In this document: one piece after another, positions 46,924 to 57,326 of the stretch
How the letters are laid out: every line of letters begins with the position of its first letter
How positions within the stretch are numbered: position 1 is the first letter of the stretch
From: Dryocola sp031988645
Lineage (GTDB): Bacteria > Pseudomonadota > Gammaproteobacteria > Enterobacterales > Enterobacteriaceae
DNA length: 64,000 nucleotides
Assembly (NCBI RefSeq): GCF_051307045.1
Contig: NZ_CP150452.1
Span: forward strand, 3,410,001 to 3,474,000
Direction: 5' to 3'
Made by a program: the position numbers and the translations under genes
The notes under the pieces: model-generated
What the model was told of the DNA's origin: nothing
Seen by the model: only the letters and a program-made list of their open reading frames with translations
Database searches by the model: none

Positions 46924-46972
46924 CGTTTTTCCCTTCTTCCTTTCTCACATTCCCCCTTGGGGTGAACGGCGC

Positions 46973-48617
46973 TTAGCGGATGCTTAAAATGGTGTCGAAC
47001 AGGGTTGTCGCGGTTTGTAAAACCTGCGCGTTCGCCTGATAGTACTGGGAATACATGGTTAAATTTATGTACTCCTCGTTGAGATCCACCCCGGAAACCG
47101 CCTGCTGCTGATAGAGCAGCGCGTCAACGGTTTTAGCGCCGGTGGCCGCATTGGCTTTCAGCGACGTCATAGACGACCCCACGCTGCTGACGAGGTTTGC
47201 ATACGCCTCGGTGAGGGTGGATTTGCCGATGAGCGCTTCATCTTTAATGGCGATCAGGTTTTTGATGTTTTCGTTGTTGCTCTCGTCGCTGCTGTCCGGC
47301 GAGCTTGAAGCGGCGATTTTATTGCCGTCTTCAATGGCAACGCTCAGATTGTCCGCCACGCCGGTTACCGAGTTAAGCACGAAGCTGTCGTTGGCCTGCG
47401 GGTTGCCCTGCGGCGTGATGGAAAGGCCGTCAAACTCAATTTCGCCGTTCGGCCCCACCGTCGTATTGACGACGTTGCCGCTGCCGGTGGTGACTTCCCA
47501 GTCGTTGGCGCCGGGTCCTTTAAAGGTGATGGTGTAATCCTGCGGCTTAACGTCGGTGATGCTGCTGTAGGACACGCCCAGCGAGGCGCTGCCGTTGTTA
47601 TTGCGATTAGCCAGCGCTACCGGGTCGGCGATATTAAAGATGGCCGTCCCCTCTTCGCCGTTCAGGTCGTAGCCTTGCTGGTTCACTTCGTTAAAGCGGT
47701 TTGCCATCTGTAAGGCAAGCTGGTTGAGCTGGTTGCGCGCGTCCGTGAGATCTTCGTTACGGAACTTGAACAGGCCGGCAAGCTTGCCGGTGGTGATTTT
47801 TGATTCGTCCAGCGGCAGAGAGTTGCCCGAAGCATCAACGTACGCAACCACGGTTTTTGACGGGTTTGCCGGTGAAGCCGCCGCTTCCAGGGTATAAGCA
47901 CGCTCACCGTTAACCAGCGGCAGCCCGTTTGCCATCGTCACGTCCACCCGGGCCGGTGGTCGGGTTTTCCGTAACGCGAATGCCAATCTGATCGTTAAGC
48001 TTGCTTAGCAGAGAATCACGCTGATCGAGCAGGTCGGGGGGCAGGGTTCCCGTCTGACCCTGAATCTTTTCGATTTCCCGGTTCAGCCTGGCAAGCTGTT
48101 CAGTACTGGCGTTGATGTCATTAACGGTCTGCGAAATCTGGGTGTTGGTGGATTTCTCCAGGCCATTAAGGGTCTTGCTGTTGTTCTGGAACTGATAGGA
48201 AAGCGCTTTGAACTGCGAGAGGGTTTCCTGACGGGCGGCCAGGCTTACCGGATCGCTGCTCATCTTCTCCATCGCGCCGAAGGCGTTGCCCAGGGTAACA
48301 GAGACGTTGGAGGTATCATCGCCCAGCATGTTGTCGATCTGGCTGAGCTGCTGATACCGGCTGGCCATCGCCTGATACTCCGTGGCGGCGCCGCGCACCT
48401 GATTATTGATGAAGCTGTCGTAGGCTCGCTGGACGCCGTTAACCTGCACGCCGTAGCCGAAGAAGCCGTTGCCGGCGGTTCTGCCGCCCGCCTCACCTAA
48501 AATAATGCTCTGGCGGCTGTAGCCGCTGGTCATGGCGTTGCTGAGGTTATTACCCACAACGTTTAATGCCGACTGGGCGGAACTCAGACCTGTTTGAGCA
48601 AGGTTTAAAAGATTCAT
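46973..48617 (-). CDS. flgK: Hook-filament junction protein FlgK (HAP1, frameshift at GGCC)
   Basis: First junction protein. N-terminus NLLNLAQTGLSSAQSALNVV with the hook-family VVGNNLSNA motif; C-terminus QYYQANAQVLQTATTLFDTI. The frame is broken by one extra base in GGGCC (47950-47954 on the plus strand). Deleting it gives NPTTGRVDVTMANG across the join and a 547-aa protein, the E. coli length. Confidence 0.95.
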
Positions 48618-48725
48618 AAATATCCACCGTTAAATTCCTGCGCAGAATATCCTTAAGCGCACTTAAGAAAATTCCTACTGATAATTTATATATCGGTCAG
48701 ATCAAAATAAACTAAAACGATAATT

Positions 48726-49676
48726 CTAAAATAGTGAAGAAAGATCATTTTTATAGGCATTTAACGCCTTATTAACATTACCCTTCACCTGTTGGATAAT
48801 TGAGATTAATTTTTTGGCATATTGTGGATCTGTCGCATAGCCGCCGCTCTGCAGGGCCCTTGCCGCATGTTCAGGGGATGGCGCGCGCGTAACATTTTGA
48901 TAACGTGGATTATTCGCCAGCAGCGCCGCATAGTCCGATAACGCTTCAGAATACGAACCATAGACGCGAAATGCTTCCTTCACCTTTTGCGGCACGCCGT
49001 TTATATATTCGGTGGTGGTTATTTCCGTCGTATCGCCTTTCCACCCGCCGGTCGCCTTAATACCAAATAAGTTGTAGCTGGTCTTACCCTCTTTGGTAAG
49101 AATTTCCTGATTACCCCACCCGGATTCCAAAGCCGCCTGGGCAATAATAAGCTGGTGGGGAATACCGCTTTTCTTTGAGGCATCCATCGCCGGCGCCAGC
49201 AGGCGAGCGATAAAATCGCCGCTTTTACCGCTGATGCCCGCTTCGCCCGCCGTTCTGGCTTTTTCCTGCCTGACGATATCTTCGGGGCTTAGCCGCTGCG
49301 GAATACGTTTAAACGAAGCGCTATCGAGCGAAAGCGGCTTAAACGCGGTGGGCGTCACGCGCTTATCAGGGTCCGCCTCGCCGCCCATCTGTTTAACCAG
49401 CACGTCAGCAAGCCCCAGGCTGCCGCGTTCGGCAATGCTCTGGGAGATCTGCTGGTCGTACATAGAGGTAAACATCTCCGACTGCTGGGTATTAAAAAGC
49501 CCGCCTTTCAAAGAAGCATCCCGCATGCTTTTAAGCATCATCTGTACGAACAGCCCTTCCATCTGCTTAGCTGCGGCCTTCAGGCCCTGCTGCGGGTCTT
49601 CTTTCGCGGTGCGTTTTAAAGCGTCGAGGTTGCGAATATCAAAGGCCGCGCCCTGAATCAGAGCTGAACTGTTCAT
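48726..49676 (-). CDS. flgJ: Rod assembly protein / peptidoglycan hydrolase FlgJ
   Basis: 316 aa. The N-terminal rod-capping domain has QMEGLFVQMMLKSMRDA; the C-terminal glucosaminidase domain has QAALESGWGNQEI, with the catalytic Glu, and YNLFGIKA. It lets the rod cross the cell wall. The start overlaps the flgI stop (TGATG). Confidence 0.97.
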   Translation of the reverse strand: MNSSALIQGAAFDIRNLDALKRTAKEDPQQGLKAAAKQMEGLFVQMMLKSMRDASLKGGLFNTQQSEMFTSMYDQQISQSIAERGSLGLADVLVKQMGGEADPDKRVTPTAFKPLSLDSASFKRIPQRLSPEDIVRQEKARTAGEAGISGKSGDFIARLLAPAMDASKKSGIPHQLIIAQAALESGWGNQEILTKEGKTSYNLFGIKATGGWKGDTTEITTTEYINGVPQKVKEAFRVYGSYSEALSDYAALLANNPRYQNVTRAPSPEHAARALQSGGYATDPQYAKKLISIIQQVKGNVNKALNAYKNDLSSLF

Positions 49677-50797
49677 CAGTTGGTCTCCAGTTTCGCGCGC
49701 AGGCAGCCGGCGCTTTTCATCGATTGCAAAATGGACATCAGGTCGTTTGGCGTTGCGCCAAGGCTGTTAAGCGCACGCACCACGCGGTTCAAATCGGCGC
49801 TGGTATTCACGCGCTGCAGGGCGCCGTTTTGCTCGCGCAGCGAAATTTGCGTGTCGTTTGTCGCAACGGTTTGCCCGCCCGCCAGAGGCGTATCCGGCTG
49901 GCTGACCTGGGTGTTCCGCGCAACCTCAACGGTTAAATCGCCCTGCGCGACGGCACAGGCGTCCAGGGTTACGTGGCGGTTCATCACCACCGAGCCCGTG
50001 CGGGAGTTGACGATAACGCGGGCCTCCATTGGGCCTGGACGAATCGACAGATTCTGTACATCGGCCAGGAAACGCACTTTCGCCGCGCTGCTCGCCGGGG
50101 CAAAAAGTTTGATCACTCGTGAATCTTCAGCAACCGCCGTACCGGCGCCGATGCGGCGGTTTATCTCGTCGCTTATCTGCTGGGCAAGGCCGAAATCGCC
50201 GTCGTTAAGCTGCAGGTAGAGCGTGTTCTGCCCGGCAAAGCTCATCGGCACCTCGCGTTCAACGGTGGCGCCGCCGCTGATGCGCGCGCCGTTTAGCTGG
50301 TTAACCTGCACGCTGGAGCCGCCGCCCTGCGCGCCGGCGCCCGACACCAGCAGGTTGCCCTGCGCCAGGGCGTAAATCTGGTTATCCACGCCTTTTAACG
50401 GCGTCATCAGCAGCGTTCCGCCGCGCAGGCTTTTCGCGTTGCCCATTGAGGAGACAACGACGTCAATTTTCTCGCCGGCGCGGACAAAGGGAGGCAGCTC
50501 CGCCGTGACCATCACGGCCGCCACGTTTTTAAGCTGCATATTGGTGCCCGAGGGCACCGTGATGCCCAACTGCGAGAGCATGTTGTTCAGACTCTGGGTG
50601 GTAAACGGGGTCTGCATGGTCTGATCCCCCGTACCGTCCAGCCCCACCACCAGGCCGTAGCCCATCAGCGAGTTGCTGCGCACGCCGAGAACAGAGGTCA
50701 GGTCCCGGACGCGTTCGGCATACGCCGATGATGAGGGCAGAATAAACAGGCCGGCGCAGAGCAGGCCAAGGCAAAAAGTGAGCAGGAAAGTTTTCAT
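49676..50797 (-). CDS. flgI: Flagellar P-ring protein FlgI
   Basis: Periplasmic bushing around the rod. 373 aa with a signal peptide ending SSAYA (residue 27) and the mature start ERVRDLTSVLGVRSNSL. Family block GYGLVVGLDGTGDQT. Follows flgH by 9 bp. Confidence 0.97.
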   Translation of the reverse strand: MKTFLLTFCLGLLCAGLFILPSSSAYAERVRDLTSVLGVRSNSLMGYGLVVGLDGTGDQTMQTPFTTQSLNNMLSQLGITVPSGTNMQLKNVAAVMVTAELPPFVRAGEKIDVVVSSMGNAKSLRGGTLLMTPLKGVDNQIYALAQGNLLVSGAGAQGGGSSVQVNQLNGARISGGATVEREVPMSFAGQNTLYLQLNDGDFGLAQQISDEINRRIGAGTAVAEDSRVIKLFAPASSAAKVRFLADVQNLSIRPGPMEARVIVNSRTGSVVMNRHVTLDACAVAQGDLTVEVARNTQVSQPDTPLAGGQTVATNDTQISLREQNGALQRVNTSADLNRVVRALNSLGATPNDLMSILQSMKSAGCLRAKLETN

Positions 50798-50806
50798 ATC
50801 GGCTAA

Positions 50807-51493
50807 CTAAAAAGGTGAAAGATTGAGGAACAGACGCTGTAACCAGCCCATCTGCTGCGCTTCGTTGATGTAGCCATTGCCGACATATTCAATGCGCGCA
50901 TCGGCTACCTGAGTAGATATCACCGTGTTGTTGCCGCTGATGGTGCGCGGGTTAACTATCCCGGAGAAGCGGATAAATTCGGTTCCCTGGTTAATGGCGA
51001 TTTGTTTTTCGCCCACCACGCTCAGGTTGCCGTTTTGCAGCACCTCCCTCACCGTGACGGTTATCGTGCCGTTAAAGGTATTTTTCGCCGCCGCGCCGCC
51101 TTTGCCGGTGAAATCATTGTTGCCGCTAATCGCGGTGTTAGCCCTGTCGCCGCCGAACAAACCGGTGAGGGCCCTTGGCATGGCGTCAAACATCAGCCCT
51201 GTCGATCCGTCGCGGGAGGCATTGGCCGACGAGCTTTTGCTGGCGCTAACGTTTTCCTGCAGCACTATAGTCAGCGTATCGCCGATGTTTCTTGGCCGCC
51301 GGTCTTCAAACATCGGCTGGTAGCCGTAATTCATCGCCTGCCCGCTTTGAAACACCGAGCCATTAATCACCGCCGGCGCCACCGGAGCCGGGTTGGCCGT
51401 GGTCTGCCCTTCCACCAAAGGCTTATGCGGAATATACGCGCAGCCGGCCAGCGGCAGAGCGAGCATCAGCGGGACCAGGGTACGTTTGAACAT
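50807..51493 (-). CDS. flgH: Flagellar L-ring lipoprotein FlgH
   Basis: Outer-membrane ring. Starting at 51493 gives MFKRTLVPLMLALPLAGCAY, a normal lipoprotein signal with lipobox Cys at residue 18, and 228 aa (E. coli 232). The frame continues upstream to an ATG at 51622 overlapping the flgG stop, which would place 43 extra residues before the signal. An ATG at 51550 is intermediate. Family core EDRRPRNIGDTLTIVLQENV and NPRTISGNN. Confidence 0.94.
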   Translation of the reverse strand: MFKRTLVPLMLALPLAGCAYIPHKPLVEGQTTANPAPVAPAVINGSVFQSGQAMNYGYQPMFEDRRPRNIGDTLTIVLQENVSASKSSSANASRDGSTGLMFDAMPRALTGLFGGDRANTAISGNNDFTGKGGAAAKNTFNGTITVTVREVLQNGNLSVVGEKQIAINQGTEFIRFSGIVNPRTISGNNTVISTQVADARIEYVGNGYINEAQQMGWLQRLFLNLSPF

Positions 51494-51621
51494 GCCGCGC
51501 GTGGGGCTTGCCTGCGCTCGGGCGGGATGGGAAAAGGGATGATTTTTCATTTCATTCACTGCGGTCAGGACGCGCAGGCTACGACCCGTGGGTAAAGGAC
51601 GGGCGGCGGCCTGCGGTGCCA

Positions 51622-52404
51622 TTAAAGTTGCATCAGGCGTTGCAACATCTGATCGGATGTCGAAACAGCTTTACTGTTGATTTCATAAGCCCGCTGGGTC
51701 TGGATCATATTGACCAGCTCTTCAGCGACGTTGACGTTGGAGGTTTCAACGTAGCCCTGCGTTAAGGAACCGGCTCCGTTGAGCCCCGGCGTGGATTCGT
51801 TTGGCGCGCCGGACGACTGGGTTTCGCGGTAAAGGTTTTCGCCAATGCTCTCCAGCCCGGAGTCGTTGATAAAGGTGGCGAGGGTAAGCTGGCCAATCTG
51901 CTGCGGCGCGGTCTGGCCGACGATGGTCACGCTGACGGTCCCATCCTTGCCGACCGTCAGGGTATTGGCATCCTGCGGCACGGTAATCGCCGGCTGGATG
52001 GGATAGCCGCTTGCCGTCACCAGCTGGCCGTTCTGGTCAAACTGGAACGAGCCGTCGCGCGTATAGGCCATGGAGCCGTCGGGCATCTGCACCTGGAAAA
52101 AACCGCCGCCGTTAATAGCCACATCTTTGCTGTTATTGGTCTGCGTCAGGCTGCCCTGGCTGTGAATACGCTCGGTGGCTACCGGACGCACGCCCGTACC
52201 CAGCTGCAGGCCGGAGGGGATGGTGGTCTGCTCGGAGGACTGGGCGCCCGGCTGGCGCAGCGTCTGGTAGAGCAGATCTTCAAACACCGCACGCTGGCGT
52301 TTAAAGCCGTTGGTGCTGACGTTTGCCAGGTTGTTTGAAATCACATCCATATTGGTTTGCTGTGCTTCAAGACCTGTTTTGGCAATCCATAACGAACGGA
52401 TCAT
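51622..52404 (-). CDS. flgG: Distal rod protein FlgG
   Basis: 260 aa, the E. coli length. N-terminus IRSLWIAKTGLEAQQTNMDV with the rod-family SNNLANVSTNGFKR motif; C-terminus LVNMIQTQRAYEINSKAVST. Follows flgF by 22 bp. Confidence 0.97.
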   Translation of the reverse strand: MIRSLWIAKTGLEAQQTNMDVISNNLANVSTNGFKRQRAVFEDLLYQTLRQPGAQSSEQTTIPSGLQLGTGVRPVATERIHSQGSLTQTNNSKDVAINGGGFFQVQMPDGSMAYTRDGSFQFDQNGQLVTASGYPIQPAITVPQDANTLTVGKDGTVSVTIVGQTAPQQIGQLTLATFINDSGLESIGENLYRETQSSGAPNESTPGLNGAGSLTQGYVETSNVNVAEELVNMIQTQRAYEINSKAVSTSDQMLQRLMQL

Positions 52405-52426
52405 AAAGAATGTCTCCTTGCCGGCG

Positions 52427-53170
52427 TTAGCCTATGTTCAGTAGCTGATTGGCGCTCTTCGCGTTGTCATCAACGGAGCTGATAACCTTCATTTGCATAT
52501 CGAAACTGCGCGCCGTGGCGATCATGTCGACCATCGCTTTTACGGGGCTGACGTTGCTGCTTTCAATGGCGCCCGGCACCAGCTTCATGTCCAGGTCCGC
52601 CGGAAGGGGCTGGCCTGGGTTGGCTGCGGAATGAAACAGGCCGTCGTCGCCGTGCCGCAGCTGCTGAATCGGAGCGTTAACCAGTTTGAGTCGTCCAACC
52701 TGCGCCAGCGCCGCAGGCTCGTCGCCCGCGCCAAGCGCGGTGATGGTGCCGTCCGGAGCCAGGGTGACCTGCGACTGCGGCGGCACGGTTAGCGGGCCGC
52801 CGTCGCCGAGCAGCGCAAACCCGCGCACCCGCAGCTGGCCTTCGCTGTCCACCTCGATGTTGCCGTCTCGCGTATAGCCCTCGGAGCCGTCGGCAAGCTG
52901 CACCGCAAGCCAGCCATCCTGCGGCAGGGCGACGTCAAGGCTGCGCCCCGTCTGGTTTACGCTGCCCATGGTGTTGTCGTGGTAAGGCGTGGATTCGGTC
53001 ACCAGCGTTCGCGTCTGAACGGAGGGCCCCTCAACCGGCACCGCCCGCCAGGCCATCATCTGGGCGCGAAACCCCGGCGTGGAGGCGTTTGCCAGATTAT
53101 TCGAAGTGACCGCCTGGCGATTAAGGGCAGCGTTCGCTGCCCCCAAAGCGGTGTAAATTGCGCGATCCAT
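52427..53170 (-). CDS. flgF: Proximal rod protein FlgF
   Basis: 247 aa (E. coli 251). N-terminus DRAIYTALGAANAALNRQAV with TSNNLANASTPGFRAQ; C-terminus VKAMVDMIATARSFDMQMKV. Twelve-base gap after flgE. Confidence 0.96.
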   Translation of the reverse strand: MDRAIYTALGAANAALNRQAVTSNNLANASTPGFRAQMMAWRAVPVEGPSVQTRTLVTESTPYHDNTMGSVNQTGRSLDVALPQDGWLAVQLADGSEGYTRDGNIEVDSEGQLRVRGFALLGDGGPLTVPPQSQVTLAPDGTITALGAGDEPAALAQVGRLKLVNAPIQQLRHGDDGLFHSAANPGQPLPADLDMKLVPGAIESSNVSPVKAMVDMIATARSFDMQMKVISSVDDNAKSANQLLNIG

Positions 53171-53181
53171 ATCAGCCCGCT

Positions 53182-54408
53182 TTACGACATGTTCGACAGA
53201 ATCTGAAGAAGCTCAGACTGCGTTTTGATGGTTTGCGAGTTGGACTGATAGTTACGCTGGTAGACGATCATGTTGACCATCTCCTTGCTCAGATCAACGT
53301 TGGAGGCTTCAAGTCGGTTGCCGTACAGCGTGCCGAGGTTGCCCGTGCCGGAAATACCCGATACCGGCTGGCCGGAGGCCGGGGTTTCAGACCAGCAGTT
53401 ATTGCCTTCTGAAGCCAGACCGCCCGGGTTTGTGAAGTTGCTAAGCACCACCTGGCCGATAGTCTGCTTCTGACCGTTGCTGTAAGAGGCGATGATTTCA
53501 CCGCTGTCGCCTACCACATAGCCGTTCATCAGGCCGGGCGCATAGCCCGTAGTGCTTGGGCTTTCCATAGCGGTGTCGGTCGCCTGCTGGGTCATGCCCG
53601 CCATATCAAGATCGAAGTTCAGCGCGTCGCCGCCTTTATAGCCGTCGCTCTGCACGTTAAGCTTTGCCGGATTGGTGGTTAACTGACCGGCCGGATCGAA
53701 CTCGATGTCCATCTTTTGATAAACAGGATTGCCGCTGCCGTCATGCTTCGGTGAAGTGGTGTCGCTGGAATAGGTCGACCATTTGTTGTCGCCCGTTTTT
53801 ACGAAATAGACGTTAATGGTGTGCTTGTTGCCAAGGCTATCGTAGGCGTCGACCTGGGTAACCGAGCTGTAGCTTTTTGCATCAGAAGGATCGAACGGAT
53901 TAGTTGCGGGATCGATAGTCTCGGTGCCGGAATCCAGGTTGCCTTTCATCGTGCCGGCGTCAGATGCGCGCGCCTGCATCTGGCCTGAAGGGATCTGGAT
54001 AGGTCCGATGGCGGCGCCGGGCTGAATAGTCGGCGGCGTGCCGGTGGCCTGGTAACCGGTTAAATACATCCCCTGGTTATTGATGATAAAGCCATTTTCG
54101 TCGCTCTGGAACTGACCGTTACGGCTATAGAACACGCTGCCGGCTTCGTTCACCATGCGGAAGAAACCGTTGCCGGAAATGCCCATATCAAGGTTGCTGT
54201 TGCCCTGGCCAAGCACGCCATCGCTGAAATTCTGATTGACGCCGGAAACCTGCACGCCCATCCCGATCTGGGAGCCGGCGAAGACGTCGGCAAAGGCAAT
54301 GGAGCCCGATTTAAAACCTACCGTCTGGGAGTTGGCAATGTTGTTGCCGACCACGTCCAGCGCCTGCGAGGCGGAGCTTAATCCGCTAAGCCCTTGTGAA
54401 AAGCCCAT
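53182..54408 (-). CDS. flgE: Flagellar hook protein FlgE
   Basis: Hook subunit, 408 aa. N-terminus GFSQGLSGLSSASQALDVVG with NNIANSQTVGFKSG, and C-terminus VDLSKEMVNMIVYQRNYQSN. Its scaffold protein flgD lies just upstream. Confidence 0.97.
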   Translation of the reverse strand: MGFSQGLSGLSSASQALDVVGNNIANSQTVGFKSGSIAFADVFAGSQIGMGVQVSGVNQNFSDGVLGQGNSNLDMGISGNGFFRMVNEAGSVFYSRNGQFQSDENGFIINNQGMYLTGYQATGTPPTIQPGAAIGPIQIPSGQMQARASDAGTMKGNLDSGTETIDPATNPFDPSDAKSYSSVTQVDAYDSLGNKHTINVYFVKTGDNKWSTYSSDTTSPKHDGSGNPVYQKMDIEFDPAGQLTTNPAKLNVQSDGYKGGDALNFDLDMAGMTQQATDTAMESPSTTGYAPGLMNGYVVGDSGEIIASYSNGQKQTIGQVVLSNFTNPGGLASEGNNCWSETPASGQPVSGISGTGNLGTLYGNRLEASNVDLSKEMVNMIVYQRNYQSNSQTIKTQSELLQILSNMS

Positions 54409-54444
54409 GTTGTTATTCCTGAAAGCTAAAAATTAAAAAAGAAT

Positions 54445-55128
54445 TTATTCAACGAGATACACATCGCCCAGCATCGCCGTTTCCCCCATGCCCAGCTGCA
54501 ACAGTGCGCCCGTAGGCGTAAACGCCACGCTTTCCACCGTTGATTTTTTCAGGGAAACAATCTCTGGCGTGCTGCCATCTGCGTTGGTGACGGAGTAGGA
54601 AACTTTAAAGCTGCCGTCCTCAATGGTGCCCGGATCGGCAGGCTGGAAATTGGTTAAATCTTCCATCCTGAACTGGTGAACGCCCGCTTTCACATCCTTC
54701 ATGTCGGCGGTGTACACGTTGCCCTGGGCATCGGTGAGGATCACGCTGACGGTATCGGCGTCGCTGCTGATGGTGAAGGCGCCTTCCTGATTTCCGCCCT
54801 CGGCGTTGGAAATCGTCGACTCGCCTTCGGTTAACACCTTACGTCCAATCCACTGGCTGGAGTCCATCTGCTGCATGCCCGACACCAGGGTGCCCATGGC
54901 GTTCAGGCTGCTGTTGAGCTGCTGAACGCCGGCCGCCGTCTGGAACTGCGTCAGCTGCGAGGTGAGCTGGTTGTTGTCCATCGGGTTGGTCGGATCCTGG
55001 TTTTGCATTTGCGCCACGAGGAGGGTCATGAAGTTATTCATGAGATCCTCAACGTTATCCCCCAGGCCATTGCTGCTTTTTGTCGCGCCGGGAGCGCTGG
55101 TTTGATTCATCACCGCTGAAACGGCCAT
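54445..55128 (-). CDS. flgD: Hook scaffold/cap protein FlgD
   Basis: 227 aa. N-terminal FlgD domain with NNFMTLLVAQMQNQDPTNPM and NNQLTSQLTQFQTAAGVQQL, then a Tudor/FnIII-like C-terminal part. Caps the growing hook and is then shed. Confidence 0.97.
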   Translation of the reverse strand: MAVSAVMNQTSAPGATKSSNGLGDNVEDLMNNFMTLLVAQMQNQDPTNPMDNNQLTSQLTQFQTAAGVQQLNSSLNAMGTLVSGMQQMDSSQWIGRKVLTEGESTISNAEGGNQEGAFTISSDADTVSVILTDAQGNVYTADMKDVKAGVHQFRMEDLTNFQPADPGTIEDGSFKVSYSVTNADGSTPEIVSLKKSTVESVAFTPTGALLQLGMGETAMLGDVYLVE

Positions 55129-55148
55129 ATCAATCTTCCTTATTGATT

Positions 55149-55554
55149 CTATTGACCCAGGGTCAATGTTTTTAACAGCAGTGATTTTGCGCTGTTCATG
55201 ACTTCCACATTCGCCTGGTAGCTGCGCGAGGCCGAGATGGTGTTCACCATCTCGCTGACCACATCGACGTTAGGCATACGCACGTAGCCTTTCGCGTCCG
55301 CCAGCGGATTGCCGGGCTCGTAAACCATGCGATCCGGCGCGCTGCTTTCCACAACGTCGCTGACTTTAACGCCGCCTATCTGTTGGCCCCGCGGCGGCAT
55401 CAACCTGAAACACAACCTGGCGGGCGCGGTAAGGATTACCGTCAGGCCCCACGGCGCTGTCGGCGTTGGCCATATTGCTGGCGCTGACGTTAAGCCTTTT
55501 TGACTGGGCGGCCATCGCCGAACCGGAAATATCCAAAATACTAAATAAAGACAT
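55149..55554 (-). CDS. flgC: Proximal rod protein FlgC (frameshift at GGCC)
   Basis: N-terminus SLFSILDISGSAMAAQSKRL with ASNMANADS; C-terminus DVVSEMVNTISASRSYQANV. One extra base in GGCCCC (55385-55390 on the plus strand) splits the frame; removing it yields 134 aa, exactly the E. coli length, reading GQQIGGVKVSDVVE. Confidence 0.95.
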
Positions 55555-55562
55555 AGCAATAA

Positions 55563-55976
55563 TTAACCCTGGCTGATGACACTCATCATGCTTTTAATTT
55601 GCCCGCCGAGCATCGTCAGGCTGGACTGATATTTGATACTGTTATCAACGAAGTTGACGCGCTCACGGTCCATATCCACCGTATTGCCATCAGCGCTCGG
55701 CTGGTCCGGCACACGATATAATAATTGGCCCTGATGCATCGCGGGTGCGCTGGCCGGAATATGTTTTTGCGTCGTCAGCGTTAAAGCCAAAGGCGCCGTT
55801 GGCTGCATGCCATTACCCATCGCTTTTTTCAGCTGCTGGCTAAAATCAATATCTCTGGCTAAATAACCTGGCGTATCGGCATTTGCGATATTCGATGCTA
55901 AAATATCCTGCCGTTGATTAAGCAAACTTAATGCCTGCTGCTGAAAACGCAGCGAATTATCGAGCTTGTCAAGCAT
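55563..55976 (-). CDS. flgB: Proximal rod protein FlgB
   Basis: 137 aa from the ATG at 55976 (MLDKLDNSLRFQQQALSLL), the family N-terminus; upstream ATGs at 56006 and 56012 add unrelated residues. Contains ASNIANADTPGYLARDIDF. First gene of the flgBCDEFGHIJKL run; divergent from flgA. Confidence 0.95.
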   Translation of the reverse strand: MLDKLDNSLRFQQQALSLLNQRQDILASNIANADTPGYLARDIDFSQQLKKAMGNGMQPTAPLALTLTTQKHIPASAPAMHQGQLLYRVPDQPSADGNTVDMDRERVNFVDNSIKYQSSLTMLGGQIKSMMSVISQG

Positions 55977-56241
55977 GGTTTTGCTGGCCTCTGCCAAATG
56001 AATCATGCGCATATACTAAAATGGAACAATGTAATTCTATAACGCAAAAACATGACAGAAATAAACGCAATTAGTCATCTAAAAAACCATGGCTATTAAA
56101 TTCACGTCTATAGCTTTATATAGCTACGGAAGCGCGCGCATTTCATGCATTAAATTTTCCGCATTCTGGCCTATACTTTTTACCGTAACCTTTGCGGTTC
56201 AGGTTTTTCTTTCCCGCCCGATATTATAAGGCCAGAGTTTG

Positions 56242-56941
56242 ATGTCCGCGTTGTCCCGTCTTTTATTTATCCGTCCGGCCGTGCTGTTCTTTGGCGTGAT
56301 ATTTTTCGCTATCCCGGCGCAGGCGCAAACGGAAAAAACGCCTTTAGAGAGCCAGATCGCGGCCCTGCTTAATAACGAAGACGATGCGATTATTCGCAGC
56401 GTCACGGTTCTTACGCCGCCCGGACAGCTTGCTGAACTCTGCGCCACGCCGCGGCTTTCCGTTAGCGGCAACAATTCGCGCATTGCCGGCAACCGCAGCG
56501 TGATCGCCCAGTGCGGTAACCAAAAAAAGTTCATCCAGGTGAAGATTCAGGCTGAGGGAAGCTGGTGGACCGCAAGCCGCGCGCTGAAGGCCGGCAGCCT
56601 GATACGGGCTGCGGACATCGCTCTTCAAAGCGGCGCCATGGACCGCTTGCCGCCCGGACTGATATCCCACAAGGAGGACATTATCGGCCAGGTGACGACC
56701 CGCGCCATCAACGCCGGCCAGCCGGTGCTCGAAAGCCACCTGCGCAAGCGCTGGAAGGTGCTCGCCGGACAGGAGGTTGAGGTGCTGGGCCGCAGGGGAG
56801 GGTTTTCAAATCCGTACCAGCGGCAAGGCGCTGGACAACGCGGCGCTGGATGAAACGCTGCGCATAAAGACCCGTTCCGGGCAGGTCATCAGTGGAAAAG
56901 CCACCGCAGAAGGTAAAGTGAGCATTTTCATTAAAGAATAG
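56242..56941 (+). CDS. flgA: P-ring assembly chaperone FlgA (frameshift at GGCC)
   Basis: Periplasmic chaperone for FlgI. Signal peptide ends IPAQA near residue 28. A SAF-type domain is visible (ALKAGSLIRAADIALQSG). An extra base in GGGCC (56787-56791) breaks the frame; without it the end reads AAGEGFQIRTSGKALDNAAL and TAEGKVSIFIKE, 232 aa (E. coli 219). Divergent from flgB; flgM follows. Confidence 0.93.
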
Positions 56942-56942
56942 T

Positions 56943-56969
56943 TTTAGTTTTTTTTGAATTCGCCGATTT
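56943..56969 (+). promoter_or_regulatory. Sigma-28 promoter of flgM
   Basis: TTTAGTTT, 11 bases, GCCGATTT: 6 of 8 and 6 of 8 matches to the FliA consensus with exact spacing, 48 bp before flgM. Matches the known class III control of flgM. Confidence 0.65.
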
Positions 56970-57017
56970 ATATTTTTGTAGCGTGAAACCCCAGAACAAC
57001 CAGTAAAGAGGACTATT

Positions 57018-57305
57018 ATGAGCATCGACCGAGCACAACCTGTTACTTCCGGCAATGCTCTGCATGACTTAGCGATACGCCCCAAAGCGCAGAGCGTAAG
57101 CAAAGCCCCCGTTGCCAGCAGCGAAACGGCAGGTACCCAGGTTAGCCTAAGCAAGCTGACGCAAGCCGTTCAGACAGACACCACTCACGACATCAACATG
57201 GAACGTTTGGCTAATATCAAGGCCGCCATGGAATCCGGCGAATTACATATTGATACCGATAAAATCGCGCATGCCTTAGTGCAGGATATGCTTAACTTCT
57301 CTTAA
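57018..57305 (+). CDS. flgM: Anti-sigma-28 factor FlgM
   Basis: 95 aa. Holds FliA inactive until it is exported through the completed hook. Disordered N-terminus SIDRAQPVTSGNAL; C-terminal sigma-binding helices with INMERLANIKAAMESGELHI and ALVQDMLNF. Followed by flgN after 21 bp. Confidence 0.96.
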   Translation: MSIDRAQPVTSGNALHDLAIRPKAQSVSKAPVASSETAGTQVSLSKLTQAVQTDTTHDINMERLANIKAAMESGELHIDTDKIAHALVQDMLNFS

Positions 57306-57326
57306 ACGATGCTTCGAGCATAAACA

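Noticed and set aside
51494..51622. Extended FlgH start at 51622
   Set aside because: It would put 43 residues ahead of a complete lipoprotein signal peptide; the start at 51493 fits the family length and lipobox position.
44772..57017. OmrA/OmrB seed pairing in the flhD and flgM leaders
   Set aside because: No good complement of the seed (CCTCTGGG or near) was seen by eye just upstream of flhD or flgM.
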